This document shows, one piece after another, positions 1 through 8,100 of a DNA stretch of 64,000 bases. The DNA is taken from contig NZ_CP083388.1 in the NCBI RefSeq assembly GCF_020042285.1, positions 62,001 to 126,000 of the forward strand, in the 5' to 3' direction. Each line of letters begins with the position of its first letter. Positions within the stretch are counted from its first letter, which is position 1. The position numbers and the translations under genes are program-made. This DNA comes from Ferruginibacter albus (GTDB taxonomy: Bacteria > Bacteroidota > Bacteroidia > Chitinophagales > Chitinophagaceae). The notes beneath the pieces were generated by a model, which worked only from the letters and a program-made list of their open reading frames with translations, was not told the origin of the DNA and did not search any database.

Positions 1-407
1 TCGTCCCGAACTACTTTTTGTTGTCCTTTATTTAATGTGCTGTTTAAAAAATGGGCTACATCATCCTTGCTGCTGTAGCTTCTTACCAGGTCAACCTGGT
101 TTTTCATTAATGCAATTAATGGAGAAACGATAATGGCGCAACCCTCACTTATAATGGCAGGCAATTGATAGCATAAGCTTTTACCCCCTCCGGTCGGCAT
201 TATTACGAATGTATCTTTACCGGCTAATAAATTTTTAATGATAACTTCCTGCTGACCTTTAAATCCTTCAAACCCAAAATGTTCTTGCAATTGAGCAGCA
301 AGATTATTGTTTTCTTTCGATGAGGTTTTTATAGTTTTTCCTTTGACAGCAGTTTCTTTAACAGGTTTTTCTGCTTTAGGTTTGGGTTTTGCTTTTGTTG
401 TCGTCAT
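1..407 (-). CDS. recQ: ATP-dependent DNA helicase RecQ, N-terminal part (cut by window edge)
   Basis: Reading the minus strand from an ATG at 407 gives about 135 residues before the window ends. After a Lys/Thr-rich extension of about 35 residues comes the RecQ start (EHFGFEGFKGQQEVI, the adenine-recognising Q-motif region), then Walker A PTGGGKS at about residues 71-77, followed by CYQLPA and SPLIALMKNQV (motif Ia). RecQ is a 3'-5' superfamily 2 helicase that works in recombination and fork repair in the cytoplasm. The DEAH box, RQC and HRDC regions lie outside the window, so completeness cannot be judged. The basic N-terminal extension is longer than in E. coli RecQ. Confidence 0.93.
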   Translation of the reverse strand, partial: MTTTKAKPKPKAEKPVKETAVKGKTIKTSSKENNNLAAQLQEHFGFEGFKGQQEVIIKNLLAGKDTFVIMPTGGGKSLCYQLPAIISEGCAIIVSPLIALMKNQVDLVRSYSSKDDVAHFLNSTLNKGQQKVVRD

Positions 408-570
408 TCTCTCTCTACATTAGTTTAGGACAAAAAATATTCATCAAAAATTTAAAGGGTAGCGAAGTTACTTTAATATGCCCGCAATTTCAAATTGGCA
501 GTACATTTTAAGTTATCATTAAGATACATAAAATTCCCGATAATCCTATGGGTTTAACAAACTATATTCT

Positions 571-601
571 TTTGCTTTATCGGGTAATTAAAGTAGGTTT
601 G
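571..601 (+). promoter_or_regulatory. Bacteroidota-type promoter for the guanylyltransferase gene
   Basis: TTTG at 571-574, a 19-base spacer, then TAGGTTTG at 594-601: an exact match to the Bacteroidota sigma-A pattern TTTG-N19-TAnnTTTG. The predicted start is about 605, giving a leader of about 22 nt before the ATG at 627. Basis: motif match only. Confidence 0.75.
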
Positions 602-626
602 TGCTTTTTTATAACAGATATACAGC

Positions 627-1709
627 ATGGGTAAACATCATTATGTGGCAATAATGGCAGGTGGTATTGGAAGCCGTTTTTGGCCAATGAGCAGAACAGA
701 TTTTCCTAAACAATTCCTGGATATTTTAAACACAGGCAGAACGCTGATACAAGGCACGTACGATCGTTTTGCTAAATTTATTCCTGCAGAAAATATTTAT
801 ATAGTTACATCTGCTCAGTACAGGGACTTAGTTATTAAACAACTTCCCGAATTAAGCGAAGATAATATTCTGTGCGAACCTTCCCGTAAAAACACAGCAC
901 CTTGCGTTGCTTATATTTCTTATAAATTATATCAAAAAGATCCTGCTGCTAATTTGATTTGTGCGCCTGCAGATCACATTGTTACAGATATAGAAGGATT
1001 TAAAAACGTTTGCGAAAATGCACTGCATTTCACGTCGCATATTAAAGCGTTGGTAACATTGGGCATAAAGCCTACACATCCAAATACTGGTTATGGGTAC
1101 ATACAGTTTGAACAACAACCTGTAACGGAAAATGTATATAAGGTAAAAACTTTTACCGAAAAGCCGGATAAAGAATTGGCAAAAACGTTTTTGGCAAGCG
1201 GAGATTTTTTATGGAATGCCGGCATATTTGTGTGGCAGGTTAAGAATATTATTAAAGCATTTGAAAAGCTGCTACCCGAAATTCATGAGTTGTTTGAACA
1301 GGAAAAAGTGAATTTTAATAGCAATAAAGAAAAAGAGTCAATCGAAAGAATTTATCCTCAATGCGTAAATATTTCAATTGATTACGGCATTATGGAAAAG
1401 GCAGATAATGTGTATGTAATACCTTCTTCATTTGGATGGAGTGATCTGGGAACCTGGGCCAGCGCTTATGAAAATCTGGAAAAAGACTATCTTGAAAATG
1501 CTGTGGCAGGCAATAATGTAATGGTTATTGATGCAACCAAAAATGTGATTCACGCGGATAATAAAAAACTTGTATTACTGCAGGGATTAGACGATTTTAT
1601 AGTTGTTGACACAAAAGATGTATTGCTTATTTGTAAAAAAGATAAAGAACAAACCATTAAAGAATACGTAGCAGAAGTAAAAAGAAATAAAGGCGATAAA
1701 TATTTGTAG
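627..1709 (+). CDS. manC: Mannose-1-phosphate guanylyltransferase
   Basis: The protein makes GDP-mannose from mannose-1-phosphate and GTP in the cytoplasm, a precursor for polysaccharides and GDP-fucose. The nucleotidyltransferase signature MAGGIGSRFWPMSR starts at residue 10. Later come the PCVAY and APADHIV (metal-binding Asp) segments, the sugar-binding FTEKP and LWNAGIFVW region (about 176-203) and SFGWSDLGTW near residue 270. At 360 aa it has only the guanylyltransferase module and lacks the C-terminal phosphomannose isomerase half of bifunctional AlgA/ManC proteins. The start fits the promoter just upstream. The closely following transglutaminase-like gene may be co-transcribed. The symbol is by family; GMP/ManC naming varies. 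Confidence 0.92.
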   Translation: MGKHHYVAIMAGGIGSRFWPMSRTDFPKQFLDILNTGRTLIQGTYDRFAKFIPAENIYIVTSAQYRDLVIKQLPELSEDNILCEPSRKNTAPCVAYISYKLYQKDPAANLICAPADHIVTDIEGFKNVCENALHFTSHIKALVTLGIKPTHPNTGYGYIQFEQQPVTENVYKVKTFTEKPDKELAKTFLASGDFLWNAGIFVWQVKNIIKAFEKLLPEIHELFEQEKVNFNSNKEKESIERIYPQCVNISIDYGIMEKADNVYVIPSSFGWSDLGTWASAYENLEKDYLENAVAGNNVMVIDATKNVIHADNKKLVLLQGLDDFIVVDTKDVLLICKKDKEQTIKEYVAEVKRNKGDKYL

Positions 1710-1739
1710 GTTTTATGTAAATTGGGTTTTAAATCAACC

Positions 1740-2534
1740 ATGACAAAACCCCTGCTTGCGCTGTTTTCTTTTGTTTTATTTATACCCAACCTTATCCATA
1801 AAGATATTAATGAAGTGTTGCCTTATAATGGCATAGAAGCATATGATCCTTCACTTGCTTACCTGAATTCAATTTCAAAACTGGAAAATTATGTGGATAG
1901 TGTAGCAGAGAAAAAGAATATTCCTATAAATGATAACCTGGCTTTTATGGAAGTAATGGCGAATACCATAAGAGAAAGATTTTATCATGGATTTTCGCAC
2001 TATACTTTAAATGAAAATTGGATAGCGGCAGTTTCTGGTAAATATATTTGGTATAACCTTGCATGTATAGTTAACCCTGAAGAAATCATGAAACACGATT
2101 ATGCTGCTTGCTCTCAGCAGGCGCTGGTTGTGATATCAATACTAAGACATAAAAAGATTCCTTACCGCACAGTTCTCTTTCCACATCATTATGCACTGGA
2201 AATAAATATTAATGAGCATTGGTATTATTTTGACACCAATCTTGAGCCTAAGATCTATGGCGAGCAACGGTCGGCGGAAAAATGGAACGACTCGAACGAT
2301 AGCATAAAACAATATTACACTTGGTTGAATCGCGGTAATGGTTGGTTAGATACAACATTTGGCGTACATCAGAAAACTCAATATGGACCTGTAAATAATA
2401 TACCGGCCCGGCATGCAAAACTTTTCCATTTAAGTACCAAGATCATTTCAAAAACAGCATGGTTGCTGCCTTTGCTATTTATTTTTTTCTTAGAAAGAAG
2501 ACAAACTAAAAGAGCAGATTTTTCTGTTGAATAA
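1740..2534 (+). CDS. Transglutaminase-like exported protein, unknown substrate
   Basis: This 264-aa protein has a signal peptide or membrane anchor (TKPLLALFSFVLFIPNL) and a hydrophobic C-terminal segment (AWLLPLLFIFFLERR). The middle shows a transglutaminase/protease-like triad: Cys124 in YAACSQQA, His150 in FPHHYALEI and Asp165 in YYFDTNLEP. In that superfamily such triads carry out amide or peptide chemistry; no specific substrate can be named. A TTG start at 1722 would add six residues, but ATG 1740 puts the hydrophobic signal at the N terminus and is preferred. It lies 30 bp after the guanylyltransferase gene in the same direction, so a role in envelope or polysaccharide metabolism is possible but only inferred. 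Confidence 0.7.
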   Translation: MTKPLLALFSFVLFIPNLIHKDINEVLPYNGIEAYDPSLAYLNSISKLENYVDSVAEKKNIPINDNLAFMEVMANTIRERFYHGFSHYTLNENWIAAVSGKYIWYNLACIVNPEEIMKHDYAACSQQALVVISILRHKKIPYRTVLFPHHYALEININEHWYYFDTNLEPKIYGEQRSAEKWNDSNDSIKQYYTWLNRGNGWLDTTFGVHQKTQYGPVNNIPARHAKLFHLSTKIISKTAWLLPLLFIFFLERRQTKRADFSVE

Positions 2535-2595
2535 CATCTCTTCCCTGGAATTTTTTCTTTACACTTTATGCGAAATAAAAATCTAATTTTATTTC

Positions 2596-3744
2596 ATGAA
2601 CCCTTTTATACAAAGTAAGCTTCCTACTATTGGCACTACTATATTTACAGTAATGACTTCTTTGGCTGCGGAGTATAGATCTGTTAACCTGGGGCAGGGC
2701 TTCCCTGATTTTGAAATGAGTGAGCAACTGGTTGAGTTGGTAAATACCGCCATGAAAAAAGGGAACAATCAATATGTACATATGAATGGCTTACAGCTGT
2801 TACGGGAACGCATATCCGAAAAAATACATACCCTTTATAACACTTCCATCGACCCGGATAAAGAAATCACCATAACTCCGGGTGGTACTTATGCTATTTA
2901 CACCGCACTAACAACTGTACTGCAACCTGGCGATGAGGTAATTGTTTTTGAACCCGCATACGACAGCTATATCCCTAACATTGTAATAAATGGCGCAATT
3001 CCGGTTTTGATTCCCCTCATCCACCCTGAATATAAGATTGACTGGCAGTTAGTGAGAAATAAGATATCGCCCAAAACAAAAATGATAATGCTGAATACGC
3101 CACATAACCCTACCGGCAGTATTTTAAGTAAAGAAGATATTGAACAATTGCGCAGTATTGTTAATGACACTAATATTTTTATTTTGAGTGATGAAGTGTA
3201 CGAACACTTGATATTTGATGGCAAGCAACATGAAAGCATGTTGCGTTATCCTGATCTATTGGAACGAAGCTTTATTTGTTTTTCGTTTGGTAAAACCTAC
3301 CACTGCACCGGATGGAAATTGGGGTATTGCATTGCGCCTGCATCATTAATGAAAGAATTCAGGAAAGTACATCAGTTCAATTGCTTTAGTTGTAATAGCC
3401 CAGCACAATTTGCCTTGGCTGAATTTTTACAACAGAAAGAAGCGTATTTGCAGGTAGGAAAATTGCTTCAACAAAAAAGAGATCATTTCCAAGGCCTGAT
3501 GCAGCAAACAAAATTCAAAGCATTACCTTCTTACGGCAGTTATTTTCAATTGTACGATTACAGTAACATTAGCAATGAAAAAGAAAATGACTTTGCAGTT
3601 CGGTTAACGAAAGAATATGGTGTCACAGTAATTCCGGTTTCAGCCTTTTATCAAACTGAAACCAATAATAATGTAGTGCGATTCTGTTTTGCCAAAAAGA
3701 ACACAACATTGGAAGAAGCCGTTAACAAATTGATTACAATATAG
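2596..3744 (+). CDS. ybdL: PLP-dependent aminotransferase, YbdL-type (methionine aminotransferase)
   Basis: This class I/II fold-type I aminotransferase resembles E. coli YbdL closely along its length: the start SKLPTIGTTIFTVMTSLA, then NLGQGFPDF, NQYVHMNG, TPGGTYAIYTAL, FEPAYDSY and NTPHNPTG. The PLP-binding lysine is K233 in SFGKTYHCTGWKLGY, and the C-terminal arginine is in VVRFCFAKK. YbdL-like enzymes prefer methionine, and some relatives act on kynurenine or glutamine; a role in methionine salvage is likely but the substrate is not fixed by sequence alone. The length (382 aa) is normal. It stands as a single gene between the transglutaminase-like and universal stress genes. Confidence 0.88.
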   Translation: MNPFIQSKLPTIGTTIFTVMTSLAAEYRSVNLGQGFPDFEMSEQLVELVNTAMKKGNNQYVHMNGLQLLRERISEKIHTLYNTSIDPDKEITITPGGTYAIYTALTTVLQPGDEVIVFEPAYDSYIPNIVINGAIPVLIPLIHPEYKIDWQLVRNKISPKTKMIMLNTPHNPTGSILSKEDIEQLRSIVNDTNIFILSDEVYEHLIFDGKQHESMLRYPDLLERSFICFSFGKTYHCTGWKLGYCIAPASLMKEFRKVHQFNCFSCNSPAQFALAEFLQQKEAYLQVGKLLQQKRDHFQGLMQQTKFKALPSYGSYFQLYDYSNISNEKENDFAVRLTKEYGVTVIPVSAFYQTETNNNVVRFCFAKKNTTLEEAVNKLITI

Positions 3745-3847
3745 AAATTTTCGTTGTGCTTCTTCTCCTCCTTTGTTGGAAAAATCAAGATATCTCTTTT
3801 AAAAGGCATCCTTTTTTTGTAACTTTAAGAGAACTAAAAACTTGGTT

Positions 3848-4672
3848 ATGAAAACGATTCTTGCGCCTGTAGATTTTTCAGATGCAGCCTTCAATGCAGC
3901 TGAATTTGCAGGAAACCTGGCGTCTTTTTATGGTGCTGATCTATGGTTATACCACGCTTACGAGTTACCGGTTTCCATTTCAGAATATGTTTTTCCAATA
4001 ATGGGCAGCGAAGAAATGCAATTAGCTGCGGAACATGAGCTACAGACATTTGTCGATGATATACATGATAAGCTAAGGTTCCCCATCACTATAAAAACTA
4101 AAACAGAGATGAGCGTTCTACGTGATGGCTTGAACAATCTTGCAGAAAACATAAAACCTGATATTATTGTAATGGGTTTAACGGGTAAAACAGAATTTGA
4201 AAAATTATTAGTAGGAAGCAACACGATCAAAGCCATTCATTATCTAAAATTCCCTGTATTGGTTGTTCCTTATATGGCAACGTTTACGCCTGTACGAAAA
4301 ATAGGTTTTGCCTGCGATTATGAAAAAGTATTGGAGAACACTCCAATAGATGTGCTTGGAAAAATTGTAAAAGATTTTAATGCTGAGCTGCATGTAATGG
4401 ATGTGCATCCTAAAGATAAATTATACAAGCCCGCAGAAATTACAGAAGGGTTATTGATAAGTGAAAAACTGAAGGAATTTAAACCTGAATATCATACAAT
4501 AGAATCGAATGATGTTACAGAAGGAATAAACTGGTTTGCTGAAAGGACAAGACTGGATTGGATTGTAGCTATTCCTAAAAAACACAATTTGGCAGACAAA
4601 CTATTTAAAAGAAGCCATACTGCACACTTGCTACATCATACGCATGTACCGGTATTATGTATGCATGAATGA
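3848..4672 (+). CDS. Universal stress protein, two tandem UspA domains
   Basis: This 274-aa cytoplasmic protein is made of two Usp domains. The first starts with MKTILAPVDFSDAAFNAA and ends with VMGLTGKTEFEKLLVGSNT, which keeps the ATP-binding pattern G-2X-G-9X-G-S. The second (from about residue 150, VRKIGFACDYEKVLE) ends with WIVAIPKKHNLADKLFKRS and lacks that pattern, so probably only the first half binds nucleotide. Such tandem Usp proteins are common in Bacteroidota and are linked to stress survival; the exact role is unknown. A TTG at 3842 extends the frame by two codons, but ATG 3848 matches the family start. Confidence 0.88.
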   Translation: MKTILAPVDFSDAAFNAAEFAGNLASFYGADLWLYHAYELPVSISEYVFPIMGSEEMQLAAEHELQTFVDDIHDKLRFPITIKTKTEMSVLRDGLNNLAENIKPDIIVMGLTGKTEFEKLLVGSNTIKAIHYLKFPVLVVPYMATFTPVRKIGFACDYEKVLENTPIDVLGKIVKDFNAELHVMDVHPKDKLYKPAEITEGLLISEKLKEFKPEYHTIESNDVTEGINWFAERTRLDWIVAIPKKHNLADKLFKRSHTAHLLHHTHVPVLCMHE

Positions 4673-4680
4673 TGCTATTG

Positions 4681-5136
4681 TTATAAAGAGATGAAATAAG
4701 AATAATCTCCACTGCCTTTTGATATAAAAAAGAACGACCAAACTTTATTTCGCTTAAATAATAGATACGTCAAAACGGTTTCTCCTAAAAGGACACCATA
4801 AATATTTTTATTGCTTTTGCCGCCAAACACCTGCTTCTGTTTTGCTTCAATTGTATCGTATTGAACAATTTTAATTTTATCTAAATTTTGGCCGGCAAGT
4901 AACGTATCCAATTCTTTTTTAGTTTCTACAACAAAATATTTTAATATACTATTTACAGTATCAGCGTTATTTCCGCGATGGTAAATCGGTGGCATGTAGT
5001 TTTTTAAGTTTTCTACAGATGAATCCAACAACAAATTTGTAATAAAAGCTTTACCTGTTTTTATTCTGGATTCCTGTGCAACTGTAATTGCGGAAAAGTA
5101 TATAATGCAAAAAAGTATAAGGGTGCTTTTTTTCAT
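4681..5136 (-). CDS. Hypothetical exported protein
   Basis: This is a 151-aa protein not recognised as any family. It has a clear signal peptide (MKKSTLILFCIIYFSAITVAQ, cleavage probably after VAQ), so it is exported to the periplasm or outer membrane. The mature part has a mixed alpha/beta composition with AKQKQVFGGKSNKNIYGVLL in the middle, and ends in the strand-rich SFFFISKGSGDYSYFISL. Its ATG lies 12 bp downstream of the stop of the upstream DUF1569 gene on the same strand, so the two are probably co-transcribed. It is convergent with the universal stress gene, 8 bp away. Confidence 0.65.
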   Translation of the reverse strand: MKKSTLILFCIIYFSAITVAQESRIKTGKAFITNLLLDSSVENLKNYMPPIYHRGNNADTVNSILKYFVVETKKELDTLLAGQNLDKIKIVQYDTIEAKQKQVFGGKSNKNIYGVLLGETVLTYLLFKRNKVWSFFFISKGSGDYSYFISL

Positions 5137-5148
5137 TTTTCAAATTTA

Positions 5149-5598
5149 TCATACACCAAACTGTCTCAAATGATGATCCAAATGTTTGTACATCATTTGT
5201 CCCCATTGTTCTTTGGTAAATTTTCCAAAAAAAGGGTGTGGATGATTACCCGCTTTCATTGGGCCTGCCGAATAAAATTTATCAACCAACGTTATCAATT
5301 GTTGTTTTTCCTCAGTAAAATTTCGCTGGTCTTTGATTATAAAATCAGGAGAGGTAGGTAAGCCCTGTTTCCAAACCTTATCGTTATACAATTGAGACTT
5401 GAACATAAAGCCAATAACTCTGCCCAGAATCATCCTGGGATAAGCAAGATCACTTAAAGGTATTTTAAAAGCTTCTATACAATGAGCCATCATTTGCGCC
5501 ACATCCATTTTTCCCCATTGGCGAGGCGATTGTTCGGATAATTTATTAAGCCGTTCTTTTATTTCCGTGTAAGTAGAATTATCGAATAAAGATTTCAT
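5149..5598 (-). CDS. DUF1569 (DinB-like) domain protein
   Basis: The 149-aa sequence matches the DUF1569 pattern, a DinB-like four-helix bundle. It has KMDVAQMMAHCIEAF (first metal-ligand-type His), NHPHPFFGKFTKEQWGQMMYKHLDHHLRQFGV at its end (second His cluster HLDHH), and the PMKAGNHPHPFFG loop. DinB-fold proteins often bind a metal through three His residues and some are bacillithiol- or glutathione-dependent transferases; the activity of this branch is unknown. It is probably the first gene of a two-gene unit with the exported protein downstream. Confidence 0.8.
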   Translation of the reverse strand: MKSLFDNSTYTEIKERLNKLSEQSPRQWGKMDVAQMMAHCIEAFKIPLSDLAYPRMILGRVIGFMFKSQLYNDKVWKQGLPTSPDFIIKDQRNFTEEKQQLITLVDKFYSAGPMKAGNHPHPFFGKFTKEQWGQMMYKHLDHHLRQFGV

Positions 5599-5675
5599 GG
5601 ATTAAACTTATTGCTCTTATTTTTCATCCCATTATTAAAATAAGAAATTGGAATTTGTTGGTTACAACCTGGAAT

Positions 5676-6800
5676 TTAATAATTGATCACCTGCTCTTCC
5701 ATTACTTCCGGCATCTTTCTAAACTCGTATTGCTGGTTGCGCAATTGAGGTTCAAAGCCCGCTTCTCTTATAGCTTCCTGAATTCCTTTGCTTGTAAAGC
5801 GGTGTGGCGCACCTGCTGCACTAACAACATTCTCCTCGATCATGATACTGCCGAAATCATTAGCGCCTGCCTGTAAACATAGTTGCGCTGTTTTTTTGCC
5901 AACTGTTAACCAGCTTGCCTGTATGTTTTTTACATTCGGTAACATGATGCGGCTCATGGCGATCATACGAATATATTCTTCAGGAGTAGTTAAATTATGA
6001 ACGCCACGTATTTTAGTAAGTAATGTATCAACATCTTGAAACGTCCATGGTATAAACGCTATAAAACCCTTTGCTTCTTCAGGCTTCCTGCTTTGTACCT
6101 CACGTAGCTTTACCAAATGCTCAAAACGTTCTGTAATTGTTTCAACGTGACCAAACATCATTGTTGCCGATGTGGTAATATTTAGCTTATGTGCCTCATG
6201 CATGATATCCAGCCATTCCTGGCTGCCGCATTTTCCTTTGCTGATCAAGCGACGAACCCTGTCCACTAAAATTTCTGCTCCAGGCCCAGGTAAGCTGTCC
6301 AAACCTGCCTCTTTTAATGCCATTAATACTTCACGATGTGTACTCTTTTCTAACTTGGTAATATGCGCTACTTCCGGCGGGCCAAGTGTATGTAATTTTA
6401 ACGTAGGATATAATCGCTTTAAATCTTTAAAAAGATCTACATAATATTTCAATCCTAAGTCTGGATGATGACCGCCCTGTAATAACAACTGTTCACCACC
6501 ATATCGAAACGTTTCATCGATCTTCTTTTTGTACGTTTCAATGTCGGTGATATATGCTTCCGAATGGCCGGGTATTCTGTAAAAGTTGCAAAACTTGCAA
6601 TTAGCAATGCATACATTGGTAGTGTTTAAATTCCTATCAATGATCCAGGTTACTTTTCCATGCGGCACTTGTTTCTTTCTAAGTTCATTTGCCACATACA
6701 TTAATTCGGTAAGCGGTGCATTTTCAAATAAATAAACTCCTTCTTCTACTGAAAGAAATTCAAAGTCTAACGCACGTTGCAATAAGTTATTCAGTTCCAT
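5676..6800 (-). CDS. mqnC: Cyclic dehypoxanthinyl futalosine synthase (radical SAM)
   Basis: MqnC cyclises dehypoxanthine futalosine in the futalosine route to menaquinone, using an iron-sulfur cluster and S-adenosylmethionine in the cytoplasm. The radical SAM cluster motif CxxxCxxC is CIANCKFC near residue 63, followed by NFYRIPG. Other family blocks are LQGGHHPDL, LHTLGPPEV, LPGPGAEIL, TTSATMMFGHVET, FIPWTFQ, and the C-terminal GANDFGSIMIEENVVSAAG. The length (374 aa) is normal. The other futalosine genes (mqnA, B, D, E) are not in the window. Menaquinone is the expected electron donor for the ACIII encoded at 25-34 kb. Confidence 0.94.
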   Translation of the reverse strand: MELNNLLQRALDFEFLSVEEGVYLFENAPLTELMYVANELRKKQVPHGKVTWIIDRNLNTTNVCIANCKFCNFYRIPGHSEAYITDIETYKKKIDETFRYGGEQLLLQGGHHPDLGLKYYVDLFKDLKRLYPTLKLHTLGPPEVAHITKLEKSTHREVLMALKEAGLDSLPGPGAEILVDRVRRLISKGKCGSQEWLDIMHEAHKLNITTSATMMFGHVETITERFEHLVKLREVQSRKPEEAKGFIAFIPWTFQDVDTLLTKIRGVHNLTTPEEYIRMIAMSRIMLPNVKNIQASWLTVGKKTAQLCLQAGANDFGSIMIEENVVSAAGAPHRFTSKGIQEAIREAGFEPQLRNQQYEFRKMPEVMEEQVINY

Positions 6801-6822
6801 TTTCCGTTTATATAATTAATAA

Positions 6823-6830
6823 CAAAAGTA
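6823..6830 (-). promoter_or_regulatory. Predicted -7 box of mqnC promoter
   Basis: The minus strand carries TACTTTTG (6830 to 6823), matching TAnnTTTG; the predicted start is about 6819, 19 nt before the mqnC ATG. I see no clear -33 TTG at the right spacing. The 64-bp gap also serves the divergent protease gene. Confidence 0.45.
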
Positions 6831-6864
6831 CGTTCATTCGGTTGTATATTTATTTGTAATTGCC

Positions 6865-8040
6865 ATGAAAAAAACAATTTGCATACTGCTTATTTTATTA
6901 TGCCATTTTTGTAATGCTCAGAATGCAGCGCAGGCAAGCTTTTTGACGTCGTTTAATTTTGAGCAGTTTACCGGCGGTATCATATTGGTGAAGGCAACCC
7001 TGAACAATTTTCCTGATTCATTAAATTTTATTTTAGACACCGGTAGTGGCGGTATCTCGCTCGATTCAACTACTTGCGTAGAGCATGGATTAGATCCTGT
7101 ACCCTCTGATACCACCATTACTGGTATGGGAGGCGCACGAAAAGTAAAATTTCTATTTAATCAAACACTTCATTTACCCGGCTTGGCAATCAGTGGCTTA
7201 AATTTTCATATTAATGATTATAGCTTACTTACCAGCGTATATGGAGAAAGAATTGATGGGGTGATCGGTTACGGATTTTTTAACAGGTATATAGTGAGAA
7301 TAGACTTTGACAGTACAAAGATTGAAATATACCGTCCCGGTAAAATTCAATATCCAAAGCAAGGCTATTTGTTACATCCTCTGTTTACAAGTATTCCAAT
7401 ACAATCAGTACAGTTAACAGATGCTCGTCCTATCGATTTTAATTTTTATTTTGATACCGGCGCCGGTATTTGCTTTTTAATGAGCGAACAGTTTGCACAG
7501 GATAGCGCTGTTTTATTATCAAAGAGAAAACCTGTTGCCACTTTTGCTGAAGGTGTTGGTGGCCGATTGCAGATGCACTTGACAGTGGTGAATAAAATAC
7601 GTATTGGCAAATACAAGTTTAGAAAGGTACCTGCTTATATTTATAAAGATGATTACAACGTAACATCTTACCCTTATATAGGTGGATTGATTGGGAATGA
7701 TCTATGGCGTCGTTTTAATTTAATGATCAATTATCCCAACAGGGAAATTTATTTGACTCCTAATACTCATTTCAGAGATGCTTTCGATTATGCTTACACC
7801 GGAGTGTCGCTTTACTATGAAAACAGCTTAATTGTGGTTGATAATATTGCACCGGGTTCTCCTGCCGAAAAAGCCGGTTTAAAAAAAGATGATATTGTAA
7901 TAGGTGTTTCTAATAATTTCAGCAATAATATCCAGCAGTATAAATTGTTGCTGCAATCCCCTCATGAAAAAATAAGATTATACATCAATCGGAACGGACA
8001 ATTATTAGACCTTATTTTAAAACCCCAAAGTATTTTATAA
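6865..8040 (+). CDS. Exported retropepsin-like aspartyl protease with C-terminal PDZ domain
   Basis: After a signal peptide (MKKTICILLILLCHFCNAQ) come two retropepsin-like lobes, each with an active-site triplet: FILDTGSGGISLD near residue 57 and FYFDTGAGICFLM near residue 197. A single chain thus holds both catalytic aspartates. The last 80 residues form a PDZ domain (NIAPGSPAEKAGLKKDDIVIGV). The location is periplasmic or extracellular. Related aspartyl protease-PDZ proteins are common in Bacteroidota but their targets are mostly unknown. It is divergent from mqnC, and the downstream M16 peptidase has its own promoter, so co-regulation is not required. Confidence 0.85.
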   Translation: MKKTICILLILLCHFCNAQNAAQASFLTSFNFEQFTGGIILVKATLNNFPDSLNFILDTGSGGISLDSTTCVEHGLDPVPSDTTITGMGGARKVKFLFNQTLHLPGLAISGLNFHINDYSLLTSVYGERIDGVIGYGFFNRYIVRIDFDSTKIEIYRPGKIQYPKQGYLLHPLFTSIPIQSVQLTDARPIDFNFYFDTGAGICFLMSEQFAQDSAVLLSKRKPVATFAEGVGGRLQMHLTVVNKIRIGKYKFRKVPAYIYKDDYNVTSYPYIGGLIGNDLWRRFNLMINYPNREIYLTPNTHFRDAFDYAYTGVSLYYENSLIVVDNIAPGSPAEKAGLKKDDIVIGVSNNFSNNIQQYKLLLQSPHEKIRLYINRNGQLLDLILKPQSIL

Positions 8041-8066
8041 AATATTTCAGTGAAGAATCTTATCCC

Positions 8067-8096
8067 TTGAAGCTTGCTTCTTGTAACTTACCTTTG
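8067..8096 (+). promoter_or_regulatory. Bacteroidota promoter giving a near-leaderless M16 mRNA
   Basis: TTG at 8067-8069, exactly 19 bases, then TACCTTTG at 8089-8096. With the usual geometry transcription starts at about 8100, one base before the ATG at 8101. This also argues against the longer reading frame starting at 8074, which would begin inside the promoter. Confidence 0.72.
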
Positions 8097-8100
8097 CCGC

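Noticed and set aside
927-1118. Minus-strand 63-codon frame inside the guanylyltransferase gene
   Set aside because: Antisense shadow; the plus-strand gene has full family motifs here.
3749-3779. Possible fifth copy of the GTGACACAACG repeat (minus strand CACAACGAAAA after a purine-rich run)
   Set aside because: Similarity needs an insertion of several bases and lacks the GATG end; too weak to call.
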